A stretch of 64,000 nt of DNA. It comes from Salinimicrobium sp049680855. GTDB lineage: Bacteria; Bacteroidota; Bacteroidia; Flavobacteriales; Flavobacteriaceae. Each line of letters opens with the position of its first letter. Within the stretch, counting starts at the first letter, position 1. A program made the position numbers and the translations under genes. This document shows positions 24,914-33,877 of the stretch, one piece after another. Under the pieces are notes generated by a model. The model was not told where the DNA came from, did no database searches, and saw only the letters and a program-made list of their open reading frames with translations. The stretch lies in NCBI RefSeq assembly GCF_049680855.1, contig NZ_JBMPGS010000002.1, positions 372,001-436,000 on the forward strand. The letters run 5' to 3'.

Positions 24914-25555
24914 ATGACGAATGAAAAGAGCCTTTCTTACCAAACCACCAATACCTACAGTACTTTAAACGATTTTACTCCACAAACAAAGAACGTTTGG
25001 ATCGTTTTTCACGGTATTGGTTATCTAAGCCGCTATTTCCTTAGACACTTCAAACATTTAGATCCTGAAGAAAATTATATCATCGCCCCACAGGCCCCTT
25101 CAAAGTATTATTTGAACAACAAATATAAACATGTAGGCGCCTCCTGGCTTACAAAGGAGAATACTGAAGTCGAAATGGAAAATATTCTCCACTATTTGGA
25201 CGAAATTTATCATAAGGAAGATCTTAAAAATGCCAAAAATCTCATAGTTTTAGGTTATTCGCAGGGAGTTTCTGTCGCTACACGTTGGGTGGCGAGAAGA
25301 AAAATTCAACCTGCACAGCTTATCATTCACTCAGGAAAAATTCCGGCGGAATTGAAACCTTCAAATTTTGAATTTCTGAAAAACACACAGATAAAGCTAC
25401 TTTGGGGCACAAAGGACCCTTATTTAAATGCTGATGTTATTAAAAATGAAAAACAACACTCTACTGCCCTTTTTGGATCACGGGTTGAATACATTTCCTT
25501 TGATGGTGTTCATGAGGTGAATCAGGATTTAATAAAAAGAATCGCTGAAGATTGA
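24914..25555 (+). CDS. Alpha/beta hydrolase, phospholipase/carboxylesterase type
   Basis: The 213-aa protein starts at ATG 24914; an upstream in-frame extension to 24710 lies wholly over the divergent thioesterase and is rejected. A catalytic triad is visible: Ser116 in GYSQG, Asp168 in WGTKDPYL, and His200 in DGVHEVNQ. The short length and GYSQG elbow fit the small carboxylesterase/phospholipase family. It is divergent from the thioesterase-menF pair and convergent with the large sensor kinase. The substrate is unknown. Confidence 0.85.
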   Translation: MTNEKSLSYQTTNTYSTLNDFTPQTKNVWIVFHGIGYLSRYFLRHFKHLDPEENYIIAPQAPSKYYLNNKYKHVGASWLTKENTEVEMENILHYLDEIYHKEDLKNAKNLIVLGYSQGVSVATRWVARRKIQPAQLIIHSGKIPAELKPSNFEFLKNTQIKLLWGTKDPYLNADVIKNEKQHSTALFGSRVEYISFDGVHEVNQDLIKRIAED

Positions 25556-25607
25556 TTAGTGACAGATTGCTGAAAAATTTTCTTTCCTGAACATTCAAAA
25601 ATGGCAT

Positions 25608-28600
25608 TTAAGCGGGAGTTTTTTTCGTCGGCTTGTACTTGTGAATGGGCAGAGAAATTACAAATTCTGCACCTTTTTCATCCGCTTTTGTAAGTCGCAA
25701 CAGCCCCTCATGACCTTGTGTAATAATGTTATAACTAAGGCTTAAGCCAAGTCCGGTGCCTTCCCCGGTTGGTTTGGTTGTAAAAAATGGTTCAAAGATC
25801 CTTTCTCGTATTTCGGGAGGAATACCCGGACCATTATCTGAAATGACAATTTCAACAAAACCTGCTTTCTTGCGGGTTGTAATCCTGATTTCAGGATCAT
25901 ATTTACCGCCAATGCTCCTTTGCTTTTTTCTTACTGCATCAAGAGAATTTCCAATCACATTCAACAGTACCTGCCCAATTTCCTGGCCAACGACTTTTAT
26001 TTTTCCAATTTCAGGATCAAGATCCTTTTCTATACGAGCCGAAAAGTTCTCAAATTGATTCTGTTTTCCCTGGTAAGCCAGAGTTGTGTATTTTTCTACC
26101 AACTCATTCACATCAAAAAATCCAAAAACCGGTTTTCCGCCCCTAACGTGCTGCATCATCGATTTTACAATTGCATCTGCCCGCTTTCCATGCTCGCCTA
26201 TTTTGTTTGCATTTTGTTTCAGGTCTTTCATAAGCAAACCTATTTCGGTTTCATTCCCTGCTTTTTTTGCTTCTTCCAATTCTTCAAGCAGGTCTACAGA
26301 AAGCTCGGCGAAATTATTAATGAAATTCAGCGGATTCTTGATCTCATGTGCCACACCGGTTGCAAGCCGGCCTAAAGAAGCCATTTTTTCAGATTGAATC
26401 AGCTGTTTCTGAGTGGATTTTAATTCATTATAAGCCTTTTCCAGCTCGCGCGCTTTTTCCAATTCAACGGCTTTTTTCTCATTTTCAGCCTGCAGTGCCT
26501 GCGCCTGGGCTTCGGCAGCATTTGATCTTGCATTGGCAGTTTCAGCTTCCAGTTTTGCTTCTCTCAATCGTGCGGAATCTCTTTCCTGCTTTATTAATCG
26601 TCGTCGCTGTACACGATCTACAACTGCTATAATGATTCCGAGGAGAATAGCGTAAATGAGAAATGCCCACCATTGCAGCCACCACACCGGTTCTACTTCA
26701 AAGCTGTGACGAAGCGGTGCTAAAGATTTTACTCCGCTTTCATTCTCTGCCATTACTTCCAAAGTATATTCCTTAGGAAAAAAGTAAGCGGGTAAATTTG
26801 TATAACGCAGCCTTTTTACCGCAGAGGGCTCAGACCAGGATTCATCATAACCTAATAGCCTAGTTTGATACTTCACTTCGGCCACATTGGAAAAACTTAA
26901 TGCTGTAAACTCAAATGCCACTTCATTCCTACTGTCACTCATATAGGAAATTTCTGCAGAAGTTAGCTCAAGATTTGGGGGATGCAGGTTAGGTTTGTCT
27001 TTTTCGGCATTGTAAATTGAAAGTCCGCTCGATGTGCCATAATATACATTTCCTGCAGAGTCTACCTGTACTGATCCATACAGCCAGACTTCATTATCAA
27101 TTAATCCATCCTGCCTGGTAACCACATCAAGCACCTTTCCGGTTTCCGGGTTCACCTCGGCAAGCCCGCCGTTCGTTCCCACCCATAGGTTCCCAGATTC
27201 CGGAGATAAGGCAAAACTAACGGCATTGTCTGCAGGAAGACCATTTTCACTATTAATTTTATGAATTACTTCGGTAGTTTCGGGATCCAAAATGAATAGG
27301 CCTAGCTGAGTCCCAACCAATAATCTGTCCTTGTTCCAAAAAAGTTTTTCAATATGGTTTGTTGGCCCACCCTTTTCAAGAGACCAGACATTTTCAAAAA
27401 GTTGTTCTTCTGAAGCAGATAATGCCTCCAGGTTTTCTGTTTGAAATGAAAGTTTACTTTTATACAGTCCCTGATCACGTGTTCCAACCCATAAATATCC
27501 TTTGTCATCAACGGCCACAGCTTTATACAAAGAAGAAGGAAGGCCCTGCCTGGGTCCAAATTCATAAACCGCTCCGTCAGAAAATACATATAGACTTTCT
27601 AAGCCCGGAAACCAGGTACTCTGAGAATAACCCTCTGTAACAGTGTTGATAAGGCGGAGGTTTTCCGAAGCGATAAATGGCGGACTTTCATAAAGAGAAA
27701 AAACATATGCCTTTTCACCCAAAACAGAGATTTCTCTTACGTCATATGCATCTTTAATAATTAGATTTTTGTCAAACACAAGGCTACTCAGCCCCTGATT
27801 AGTAGCGATCCACACCCTGTTTTGCTCATCAATGGAAATTCCGTTAACCCAATCCCCTCTTAAACCATCGGTATAGGTAACAAATCTTGAAGCGCCGTTT
27901 GCACCAATACAGGTCGCACCGCCTTCAGTCCCTACCCAAAACCTGCAGGGGCTGTTATCGCTGGTGGTGACAGCAATTGTATTGATCTTCCCAGATGGTA
28001 GAACCGGTCGCTCCCCCGCTTTTGAACTTGCTGTATAATTTTCAAAAGCATTAAAATTGTACCTTAATTTTGAGACTCCGCCTGCCTGTGCAATCCAGAC
28101 ATTTCCTTCTAAGTCTTCGCGTATATGATATACGTTGTCGCTTAACAAGCCATTGGCACGGGAATAAATATTCACAACATTCCCGGTATTTTGATCAATC
28201 CTTATCATACCCAACTCGCCGCTACCAGCCATAAGTGTACTGTCATTGAGAGCCATTAAACTGGTTATGTTAGATGGTGCACCTGAAAAGATTACTTCAG
28301 GAAAAGAAGAATTTGATTTGAAGCGAAATATTTTGCCGTCCTGCCTGTAGGCCCAGACATTTTCTTCGGAATCTTCATAAAGGGCATGAAAATTTTCTTC
28401 TTCAGCCTCTTCTTTCGATTTAAAAATGATTTTTGGGTCGTTTTTGGTATAGGAAATTATGTTTCCATTTTCCAGGGCGGCCAGTACATTTCCGTTTTCC
28501 CTTCCATACAAAGACGCCACTCCCGTCATTCCAGTGCCGGAAAAATTAGTGGAAATTGTATCTGCAACAACTTCAGTTCCAGATTTAGAATCATACCTTA

Positions 28601-29075
28601 AAATGCCATTTTTAGAAGTTCCATACCAGATGCGCCCCTGTTTGTCTATCGCCATTTGCTCGTTACGAACCGCAGCATTTGTAGAAAGCTGAACCCCATT
28701 CCAATAATCCCTGAACCTTATTTCCTGGTCGTGCTCATATTCCTGCAAAGGCTTTTCAGAAACAACCAATCCGCTTCCCGAAGAAACCCATAAAAATCCT
28801 CTGCCGTCTTCCAACATTTGCCAAACTCCAAGATCTTTTAATCCTGAAACTTTATTAAAAACTTCCATTTTTGAACCATCATACCGCACGAGTCCGGAAG
28901 TATAAACAGCAAACCAGATGTATCCCTGCCTGTCCTGATAAACATAGGTGACCTGTGCAGACGGTAAAGCATTTACCTCACTATTACTGGTGAAGTGCGT
29001 AAGAGGTAGTTCCTGCGCCTGGATAGGACAGCAGGTACAAAGCAGAAAAAATAAAATATAATACCTCCAAAACAT
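25608..29075 (-). CDS. Propeller-type sensor histidine kinase (Reg_prop/Y_Y_Y)
   Basis: The 1155-aa membrane sensor has a signal peptide (to about 20) and two-component-regulator propeller repeats of the form YIWF...GL-RYD over about 30-690. A Y_Y_Y-like beta domain (about 700-775), one transmembrane helix (about 780-800) and a coiled coil lead to the kinase. The H box is HEIKNPLNF with His910; the ATPase domain has NSLDAV, DNGPGIP and GTGLGLSLS. Unlike the hybrid regulators of Bacteroides it has no receiver or AraC domain, so its output must go through a separate response regulator. It lies 28 bp after the SdrD-B-like lipoprotein gene and is probably co-transcribed with it. Confidence 0.92.
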   Translation of the reverse strand: MFWRYYILFFLLCTCCPIQAQELPLTHFTSNSEVNALPSAQVTYVYQDRQGYIWFAVYTSGLVRYDGSKMEVFNKVSGLKDLGVWQMLEDGRGFLWVSSGSGLVVSEKPLQEYEHDQEIRFRDYWNGVQLSTNAAVRNEQMAIDKQGRIWYGTSKNGILRYDSKSGTEVVADTISTNFSGTGMTGVASLYGRENGNVLAALENGNIISYTKNDPKIIFKSKEEAEEENFHALYEDSEENVWAYRQDGKIFRFKSNSSFPEVIFSGAPSNITSLMALNDSTLMAGSGELGMIRIDQNTGNVVNIYSRANGLLSDNVYHIREDLEGNVWIAQAGGVSKLRYNFNAFENYTASSKAGERPVLPSGKINTIAVTTSDNSPCRFWVGTEGGATCIGANGASRFVTYTDGLRGDWVNGISIDEQNRVWIATNQGLSSLVFDKNLIIKDAYDVREISVLGEKAYVFSLYESPPFIASENLRLINTVTEGYSQSTWFPGLESLYVFSDGAVYEFGPRQGLPSSLYKAVAVDDKGYLWVGTRDQGLYKSKLSFQTENLEALSASEEQLFENVWSLEKGGPTNHIEKLFWNKDRLLVGTQLGLFILDPETTEVIHKINSENGLPADNAVSFALSPESGNLWVGTNGGLAEVNPETGKVLDVVTRQDGLIDNEVWLYGSVQVDSAGNVYYGTSSGLSIYNAEKDKPNLHPPNLELTSAEISYMSDSRNEVAFEFTALSFSNVAEVKYQTRLLGYDESWSEPSAVKRLRYTNLPAYFFPKEYTLEVMAENESGVKSLAPLRHSFEVEPVWWLQWWAFLIYAILLGIIIAVVDRVQRRRLIKQERDSARLREAKLEAETANARSNAAEAQAQALQAENEKKAVELEKARELEKAYNELKSTQKQLIQSEKMASLGRLATGVAHEIKNPLNFINNFAELSVDLLEELEEAKKAGNETEIGLLMKDLKQNANKIGEHGKRADAIVKSMMQHVRGGKPVFGFFDVNELVEKYTTLAYQGKQNQFENFSARIEKDLDPEIGKIKVVGQEIGQVLLNVIGNSLDAVRKKQRSIGGKYDPEIRITTRKKAGFVEIVISDNGPGIPPEIRERIFEPFFTTKPTGEGTGLGLSLSYNIITQGHEGLLRLTKADEKGAEFVISLPIHKYKPTKKTPA

Positions 29076-29103
29076 TCACAACATTCATTTGTTTTTATCA
29101 ATT

Positions 29104-30474
29104 TCAAATTCCTCCTGTGCCGTTAAAGGCGATGAGCATCTGGGTATCAGTTCTTGTTACAGCTTTTACTGCTGCTTTTGAAGACAAAGCATTTTCCTCT
29201 GCACAGTTTCCGCCTTCTCTGCAGGCTACGGCTTCAGAATAAATCAATAATGCGCTATTAAACTGGTCATGTAATTCTGTAGGATTTTTAAGAACTCCTC
29301 TCCCACTCACCACATTTAATTCAGCCGTAAGCAGCTGTTTCAGAAACTCTTCATATTCTGTTGTTGGATTCTTAAGCAGAATGTCTAAAGCTGCACCTTC
29401 TTTATCTTCGCCAAACTGAAAAGGTTCAAATAACAAGGTCTTTTCTATTTCAACCAGAAATTCCCTGAGTTCCATTTCTGAATACAAGGCAGATTGCTGC
29501 CTGTAAGCCGTAAACTCGCTTATCCAAAAAGCCGTGGGCTCTGTATTTGTTTCGAGAACATCATCCTCCAGATCTTCTATTATTTTTTGCCGGTTTATGT
29601 GATAAGCAAAATTTTGGTCAGAAGCATCATTTGCAACCCCCGGAAGATCTATGTAAGCAAATTCCACTTCACTGTACCCTACATTATCTGATCCTGCAGC
29701 AATAAAATATTCTCCTTCCAGAAGGCTTCCTCTGGCTGAAAGTTTATAATCCCCGTTTACAACGCTAAATGAATAAAAACCGTCATCTGCGGTAAATACG
29801 GTAGCTATAGGTCCATTATCTGGCGTAAGAAGATTAACGGGAATCCCTCCAACCCCTGTTTCTACATTTTGTTTCTCTCCATCTTCATTGGCATCTATAA
29901 AAAGATAGCCTGAAATAGTTCTTATTCCTGTACATGGGCCCAAAACCGAACGAATGCTTTGTCTATTCTCTTCGGAAGTGGAAACATTTACGATCCCCAG
30001 TGGAACATCTCCTTCAAAAGTGACAGAAAACTCCTGAATTTCATTGGAGGCTAGCGGCTTGTTCCACCTGATGGTTTTCCCCTGGAGTACAGATACGGCA
30101 GCAGGAGACCAATCTATAGGAGTCCCGGCACAATCAGGGATTTTCATATAAAATTCATCCACTTCTGAAGACTTTGATGGCCCAATTACTTTATACCGGA
30201 AAGTCGTCCTCCTAGTATCCTGGGCTCCTGTTACATTACGGTCTATAAATTCAATACCAAAATTTCCCAGTTGCACTTTTTGAAAACTCCATAGTTGGTC
30301 CACAAGATAATCTGGCAGGGAATTTCCCTGCATCCAATTGGATGAATCCAGCTCATTTGTAGGTTTGGTTGCATGACCATCATCTCCCGCATCATTAAAT
30401 TTATCCTCAGTTTCACAGCTGCTAAAAAAAATACCCGCACAACAAATCATTAGGATGTATACAGAATGTTTCAT
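29104..30474 (-). CDS. Lipoprotein with SdrD-B-like domain
   Basis: The 456-aa protein has an SpII signal peptide (FFSSC, Cys20). The middle part (about 185-290) looks like an SdrD B-type Ig-like module: GYLFIDANEDGEKQ, then TADDGFYSFSVVNGDYKL. The regions before it are beta-rich, and the C-terminal third is helical and acidic. It is upstream of the propeller kinase by 28 bp, so the two may act together, for instance as a surface partner of the sensor; this is inference. A G-run/AAAAA element upstream resembles those at the lipoprotein array. Confidence 0.8.
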   Translation of the reverse strand: MKHSVYILMICCAGIFFSSCETEDKFNDAGDDGHATKPTNELDSSNWMQGNSLPDYLVDQLWSFQKVQLGNFGIEFIDRNVTGAQDTRRTTFRYKVIGPSKSSEVDEFYMKIPDCAGTPIDWSPAAVSVLQGKTIRWNKPLASNEIQEFSVTFEGDVPLGIVNVSTSEENRQSIRSVLGPCTGIRTISGYLFIDANEDGEKQNVETGVGGIPVNLLTPDNGPIATVFTADDGFYSFSVVNGDYKLSARGSLLEGEYFIAAGSDNVGYSEVEFAYIDLPGVANDASDQNFAYHINRQKIIEDLEDDVLETNTEPTAFWISEFTAYRQQSALYSEMELREFLVEIEKTLLFEPFQFGEDKEGAALDILLKNPTTEYEEFLKQLLTAELNVVSGRGVLKNPTELHDQFNSALLIYSEAVACREGGNCAEENALSSKAAVKAVTRTDTQMLIAFNGTGGI

Positions 30475-31065
30475 AAAATTAACTGTTTATCGAATGTTAA
30501 AATATAGGGAGATAATGAGAAAATCCTAATTGCGTAAAGAATTGGGGGAGAGTAAAAATATGTAATTCTTTATCAATTTCCACTTTAGCAAATAGTTTTC
30601 AAAGTGAAACCGTCATAAAGGGTGAAATAATATAAACAACTACAAATTAACACAATAAGATTTTAAATTTGTAGCATTTTCAAATAAAAATTGATATTTA
30701 TTAAAATCTGTAAGATGTTTCCTTCGGAATTTAAACGTGATATTTCACATAATTTCTACAAATAATAGTTTCTAATCAATTTCTTAAAAAAACAATAATT
30801 TTATATTACTTTAGTACAAACGTTTTGTCGTAAATGTTCAATGGTTGAAAGAACCTTCCTACTTCAGCTTTTTCCAGCCACGAATAGCAGTCATCATAAT
30901 TGAATCGCCCTTCATAAAAACACTGGCAAATCCAAGAGATTATCTGTTTTGGATCCGGTAAGATGCCCCCTCAAAATAACGCTTTGAACAACAGCCTCAA
31001 AAAAGGCTTTTAATGAACCAATTCTTCTATGGTTTCTACTTAGATAAAAATTAATAGGAAATGAA
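30475..31065. other. 591-bp intergenic region with regulatory motifs and a gene relic
   Basis: The first part (30475-30805) is very AT-rich. It holds ATCCTA (30523-30528), GGGGGAGAGTAAAAA (30544-30558), and a perfect 9-bp inverted repeat, CTACAAATT (30640-30648) and AATTTGTAG (30666-30674). The second part holds a likely pseudogene remnant on the minus strand. No RNA gene was recognised. Confidence 0.5.
30806..31050 (-). pseudogene. Possible frameshifted gene relic
   Basis: Two overlapping minus-strand frames read as protein-like sequence. The upstream frame contains RRIGSLKAFFEAVVQSVILR; the downstream frame (30806-30970, ending in TAA) contains QIISWICQCFYEGRFNYDDC and WLEKAEVGRFFQPLNIYD. 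A one-base deletion in the run of five G (minus strand, 30966-30970) would join them into one frame of about 80 codons. No ATG is present, and the 5' part runs into the start of the kinase gene, so the piece appears to be a remnant. The family was not recognised. Chance open reading cannot be excluded. Confidence 0.35.
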
Positions 31066-32382
31066 ATGAAGACCACAAGTGTAGATAATCTAGAATACGT
31101 TTATCGCGCGGCTATTAAGCTGATCACAGATCTTTCTATAGAAAATATCCAGTCCAGGAGTTCTTTCTACAAGATATTTTCTTCCAATTTAATGGGGTAT
31201 GGAGCTGGAAAAGATGAAAAAGGTAATGGTTATCAGGATTTCAGGAGATTACTAGAAAGACAGAGAAAGAAAGCCATTAACTCTGGCGTCAAATTGTCCA
31301 TGGACTGTACTCCTGTTTTTCGATCTCATTCCCCGGAAGGGAATGCAGCTGTTTATGTAGATGAATTTCAGTTCCTGTCAATTTTGAACGGAGTGACAAG
31401 AACAACAGATTTTCGCATTTCTCTGGTGTTCTTCAAATATATAGAGGGCTGGCGAGTAAACCATTTACACCTCTCCTCTCCTACTAAATCCTTCAGCAAA
31501 AAGCAGAATCAACCTAATAAGGAAATTGAAAATCTTGAGAAACTCATACAGCAGAAGACAGCGGAATTAAAAGAAGCCAAGCAGCTTTTAAAAGCAAATC
31601 AAGACCAACTGGTGCGCCAGGAAAAACTCGCAAGCCTTGGGCAACTTACTGCCGGTATTGCTCATGAAATTAAAAATCCGCTGAATTTCATCAATAATTT
31701 TTCCGAATTAAGTTCAGAATTTCTAGATGAAATTGGTGAAAATATTCAGAAACTCGAAAAGTCTGAAGTAACCACAGAAATCCGGGAGCTCCTGGATGAT
31801 GTAAAGGGAAATCTGGAAAAGATCTCCAACCACGGGAAACGTGCCGATGGCATTGTAAAGTCCATGTTGCTTCACAGCCGTGGAGGAAGTGGTAAAATGG
31901 AGGAAACAGACCTTAATGCGCTTCTTAGGGAATATGTCAATCTCTCTTTCCACGGAATGCGCGCCAATAAACATCCTATTAATGTTGAAATAATTATCGA
32001 AACAGATGAGAACCTGAAAAGGCTGCAACTAAATCCTGAAAACTTCAGTCGTGTCATCCTGAACCTGTGCAAAAATGCATTTGATGCCATGCGTGACAAA
32101 CAGGAAAATTTAAGTGATAAAACTTACATTCCAAGACTCATAGTAAGAACCGAAAAACAGCATGAGAAAGTTCTTCTGGAAATAGAAGACAACGGGCCGT
32201 GGATTTCAGAAGAAGTGAGAGAGAAAATCATGTTGCCGTTTTTTACCACCAAAAAAGGGTCTGAAGGAACCGGTTTAGGTTTAAGCATTTCCCAGGATAT
32301 TATCAAGGAACATGGCGGTACCTTGAAAGTGGAATCTGAAGAAGGTAATTTCACAAGGTTCATAATCGAATTAGATCCCTAA
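31066..32382 (+). CDS. Cytoplasmic sensor histidine kinase with NTF2-like N-terminal domain
   Basis: The 438-aa protein has no transmembrane segment. Residues 1-140 resemble a SnoaL/NTF2-like domain, ending in a strand pattern FRISLVFFKYIEGWRVNHLH. A coiled coil (about 150-188) leads to the H box HEIKNPLNF with His200. The ATPase domain has the N box NLCKNAFDAM and GTGLGLSIS, but the G1 box reads DNGPWI, with Trp where the second Gly of DxGxG is expected (codon TGG). Two response regulators follow within 36 bp and 13 bp, so the three genes form a signalling operon. The NTF2-like fold suggests a small-ligand sensor. Confidence 0.88.
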   Translation: MKTTSVDNLEYVYRAAIKLITDLSIENIQSRSSFYKIFSSNLMGYGAGKDEKGNGYQDFRRLLERQRKKAINSGVKLSMDCTPVFRSHSPEGNAAVYVDEFQFLSILNGVTRTTDFRISLVFFKYIEGWRVNHLHLSSPTKSFSKKQNQPNKEIENLEKLIQQKTAELKEAKQLLKANQDQLVRQEKLASLGQLTAGIAHEIKNPLNFINNFSELSSEFLDEIGENIQKLEKSEVTTEIRELLDDVKGNLEKISNHGKRADGIVKSMLLHSRGGSGKMEETDLNALLREYVNLSFHGMRANKHPINVEIIIETDENLKRLQLNPENFSRVILNLCKNAFDAMRDKQENLSDKTYIPRLIVRTEKQHEKVLLEIEDNGPWISEEVREKIMLPFFTTKKGSEGTGLGLSISQDIIKEHGGTLKVESEEGNFTRFIIELDP

Positions 32383-32417
32383 AGCCGGGAAGAGAATACC
32401 TGAAAAAATCTATAGAG

Positions 32418-32795
32418 ATGAAAATACTAATAGTAGATGACGAGAGAGATGTGGAAATGCTATTTCGTCAAAAATTCAGAAAGGAAATCAGGAACGAGAA
32501 TCTTGAGCTGATCTTTGCTTTTTCTGGCAAAGAAGCACTGGAAATGCTGGAGGCATCAAATCCGCCGGAGGTGGTATATGTGTTTTCAGACATTAATATG
32601 CCGAGAATGACCGGCCTGGAATTACTTCAGAATATCAAGAGCAGGTTTCCCGGAATAAAAGTAAGTATGATCTCTGCCTACGGAGATGCTGAAAATCATG
32701 ACAAAGCAATTTCTTCGGGAGCAAAAGAATTTTTCACAAAACCTATAGATTTTATTTCCCTAAAAAGGGAGATTAAAGAGAGTATGGTGAATTAA
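32418..32795 (+). CDS. Single-domain response regulator
   Basis: The 125-aa protein is a receiver domain only: acidic pair Asp7-Asp8, phospho-acceptor Asp58 in FSDINMP, and Lys108 in FFTKP, all in place. It has no output domain, so it would work as a phosphate relay or by protein contact, CheY-like. It lies between the NTF2-like kinase and the receiver-cyclase gene, 36 bp and 13 bp away, and is about half identical in layout to the receiver of the next gene, suggesting duplication. Confidence 0.93.
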   Translation: MKILIVDDERDVEMLFRQKFRKEIRNENLELIFAFSGKEALEMLEASNPPEVVYVFSDINMPRMTGLELLQNIKSRFPGIKVSMISAYGDAENHDKAISSGAKEFFTKPIDFISLKREIKESMVN

Positions 32796-32807
32796 AAACA
32801 AATTTAT

Positions 32808-33845
32808 ATGTCAAAAATTTTAGTGGTTGATGATGAATCTGATCTTGAAATATTGATCAAGCAGAAATTCCGACAGAAAATAAGGCAAAATGAATATGAA
32901 TTTGTTTTTGCCCTCAATGGGATTCAGGCGCTGGAACAGCTTGAACAGCACCGGGACATTGAGCTGGTGCTAAGCGATATCAATATGCCCGAGATGGACG
33001 GCCTAACGCTTCTCTCAAAAATTAGTGAAAATAATTCTCTTTTAAAGTCGGTCATAGTTTCGGCTTACGGCGATATGGAAAACATAAGAATCGCCATGAA
33101 CCGGGGCGCCTTTGACTTCATCACAAAACCTGTGGATTTTAAGGATTTGGAAATTACGATCGACAGAACAATAGCACATGTACAACAAATCAAACACACG
33201 CTGCAGGCATTAAAAGAAAATGATATCCTTCGCATGTATGTAGATGAAACCGTTCTAAATTTCATGGGAAAAAAGGAGGTGGAAATGGCCATTTTTGACA
33301 ATGAAACCGTAGATGCTTCCGTAGCCTTTATTGACATCGTGGGATTTACGAAAATTAGTGAGAACAACTCGCCAGATGTTGTGGTGAATCTTTTGAATGA
33401 CTATTTTGATGTTATGGTCAAAGAGATCATCAATGAAAAAGGTATTGTTGACAAATTCATGGGAGATTGCGTCATGGCCGTTTTCAAAGGTTCGTACCAC
33501 CTGGACCGGGCTATAGATGCCTGTCTCGCCATAAGAGACAGGATACAGGAATTGCCAGCGCGCTCAAAAGAGGGTTTTAAGCCCAAGATTTCTATAGGCA
33601 TTAACAGCGGGGAAATGGTTTCGGGAAACATTGGTTCCTGTACGCTGCGACGATTAGATTACACCGTCATTGGTGATGTGGTAAATGTGGCCGCAAGGTT
33701 ACAATCTGCTGCAGCTACCAATCAAATCCTCATTTCTGAAGAAAATTATGAACGCATTAAAGAATCTTTTAGCTGCAGGAAAGTGGGTTCTATAGAAATG
33801 AAAAATAAAAAAAATCCCGTAGTGGTTTATGAGGTAATTAGTTAA
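32808..33845 (+). CDS. Response regulator with class III adenylate cyclase output domain
   Basis: The 345-aa protein has a receiver (Asp8-Asp9, Asp57, Lys107) joined by a helical linker to a class III nucleotide cyclase domain (about 170-345). The catalytic residues are present: metal-binding Asp176 and Asp220, substrate Lys216 in DKFMGD, Thr286 in DYTVIG at the second base-specificity position, and Asn293/Arg297 in VVNVAARL. Lys plus Thr is the class IIIb pattern for ATP, so the product should be cAMP. Co-transcription with a kinase and a second receiver makes this a phosphorylation-controlled cAMP switch. Confidence 0.92.
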   Translation: MSKILVVDDESDLEILIKQKFRQKIRQNEYEFVFALNGIQALEQLEQHRDIELVLSDINMPEMDGLTLLSKISENNSLLKSVIVSAYGDMENIRIAMNRGAFDFITKPVDFKDLEITIDRTIAHVQQIKHTLQALKENDILRMYVDETVLNFMGKKEVEMAIFDNETVDASVAFIDIVGFTKISENNSPDVVVNLLNDYFDVMVKEIINEKGIVDKFMGDCVMAVFKGSYHLDRAIDACLAIRDRIQELPARSKEGFKPKISIGINSGEMVSGNIGSCTLRRLDYTVIGDVVNVAARLQSAAATNQILISEENYERIKESFSCRKVGSIEMKNKKNPVVVYEVIS

Positions 33846-33877
33846 AGAATCTATTAATTCTAAAAAAGGAGTAAGGC

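Noticed and set aside
25756..26632. Several overlapping plus-strand frames inside the propeller kinase
   Set aside because: All are opposite the conserved kinase domain and lack start context or domains.
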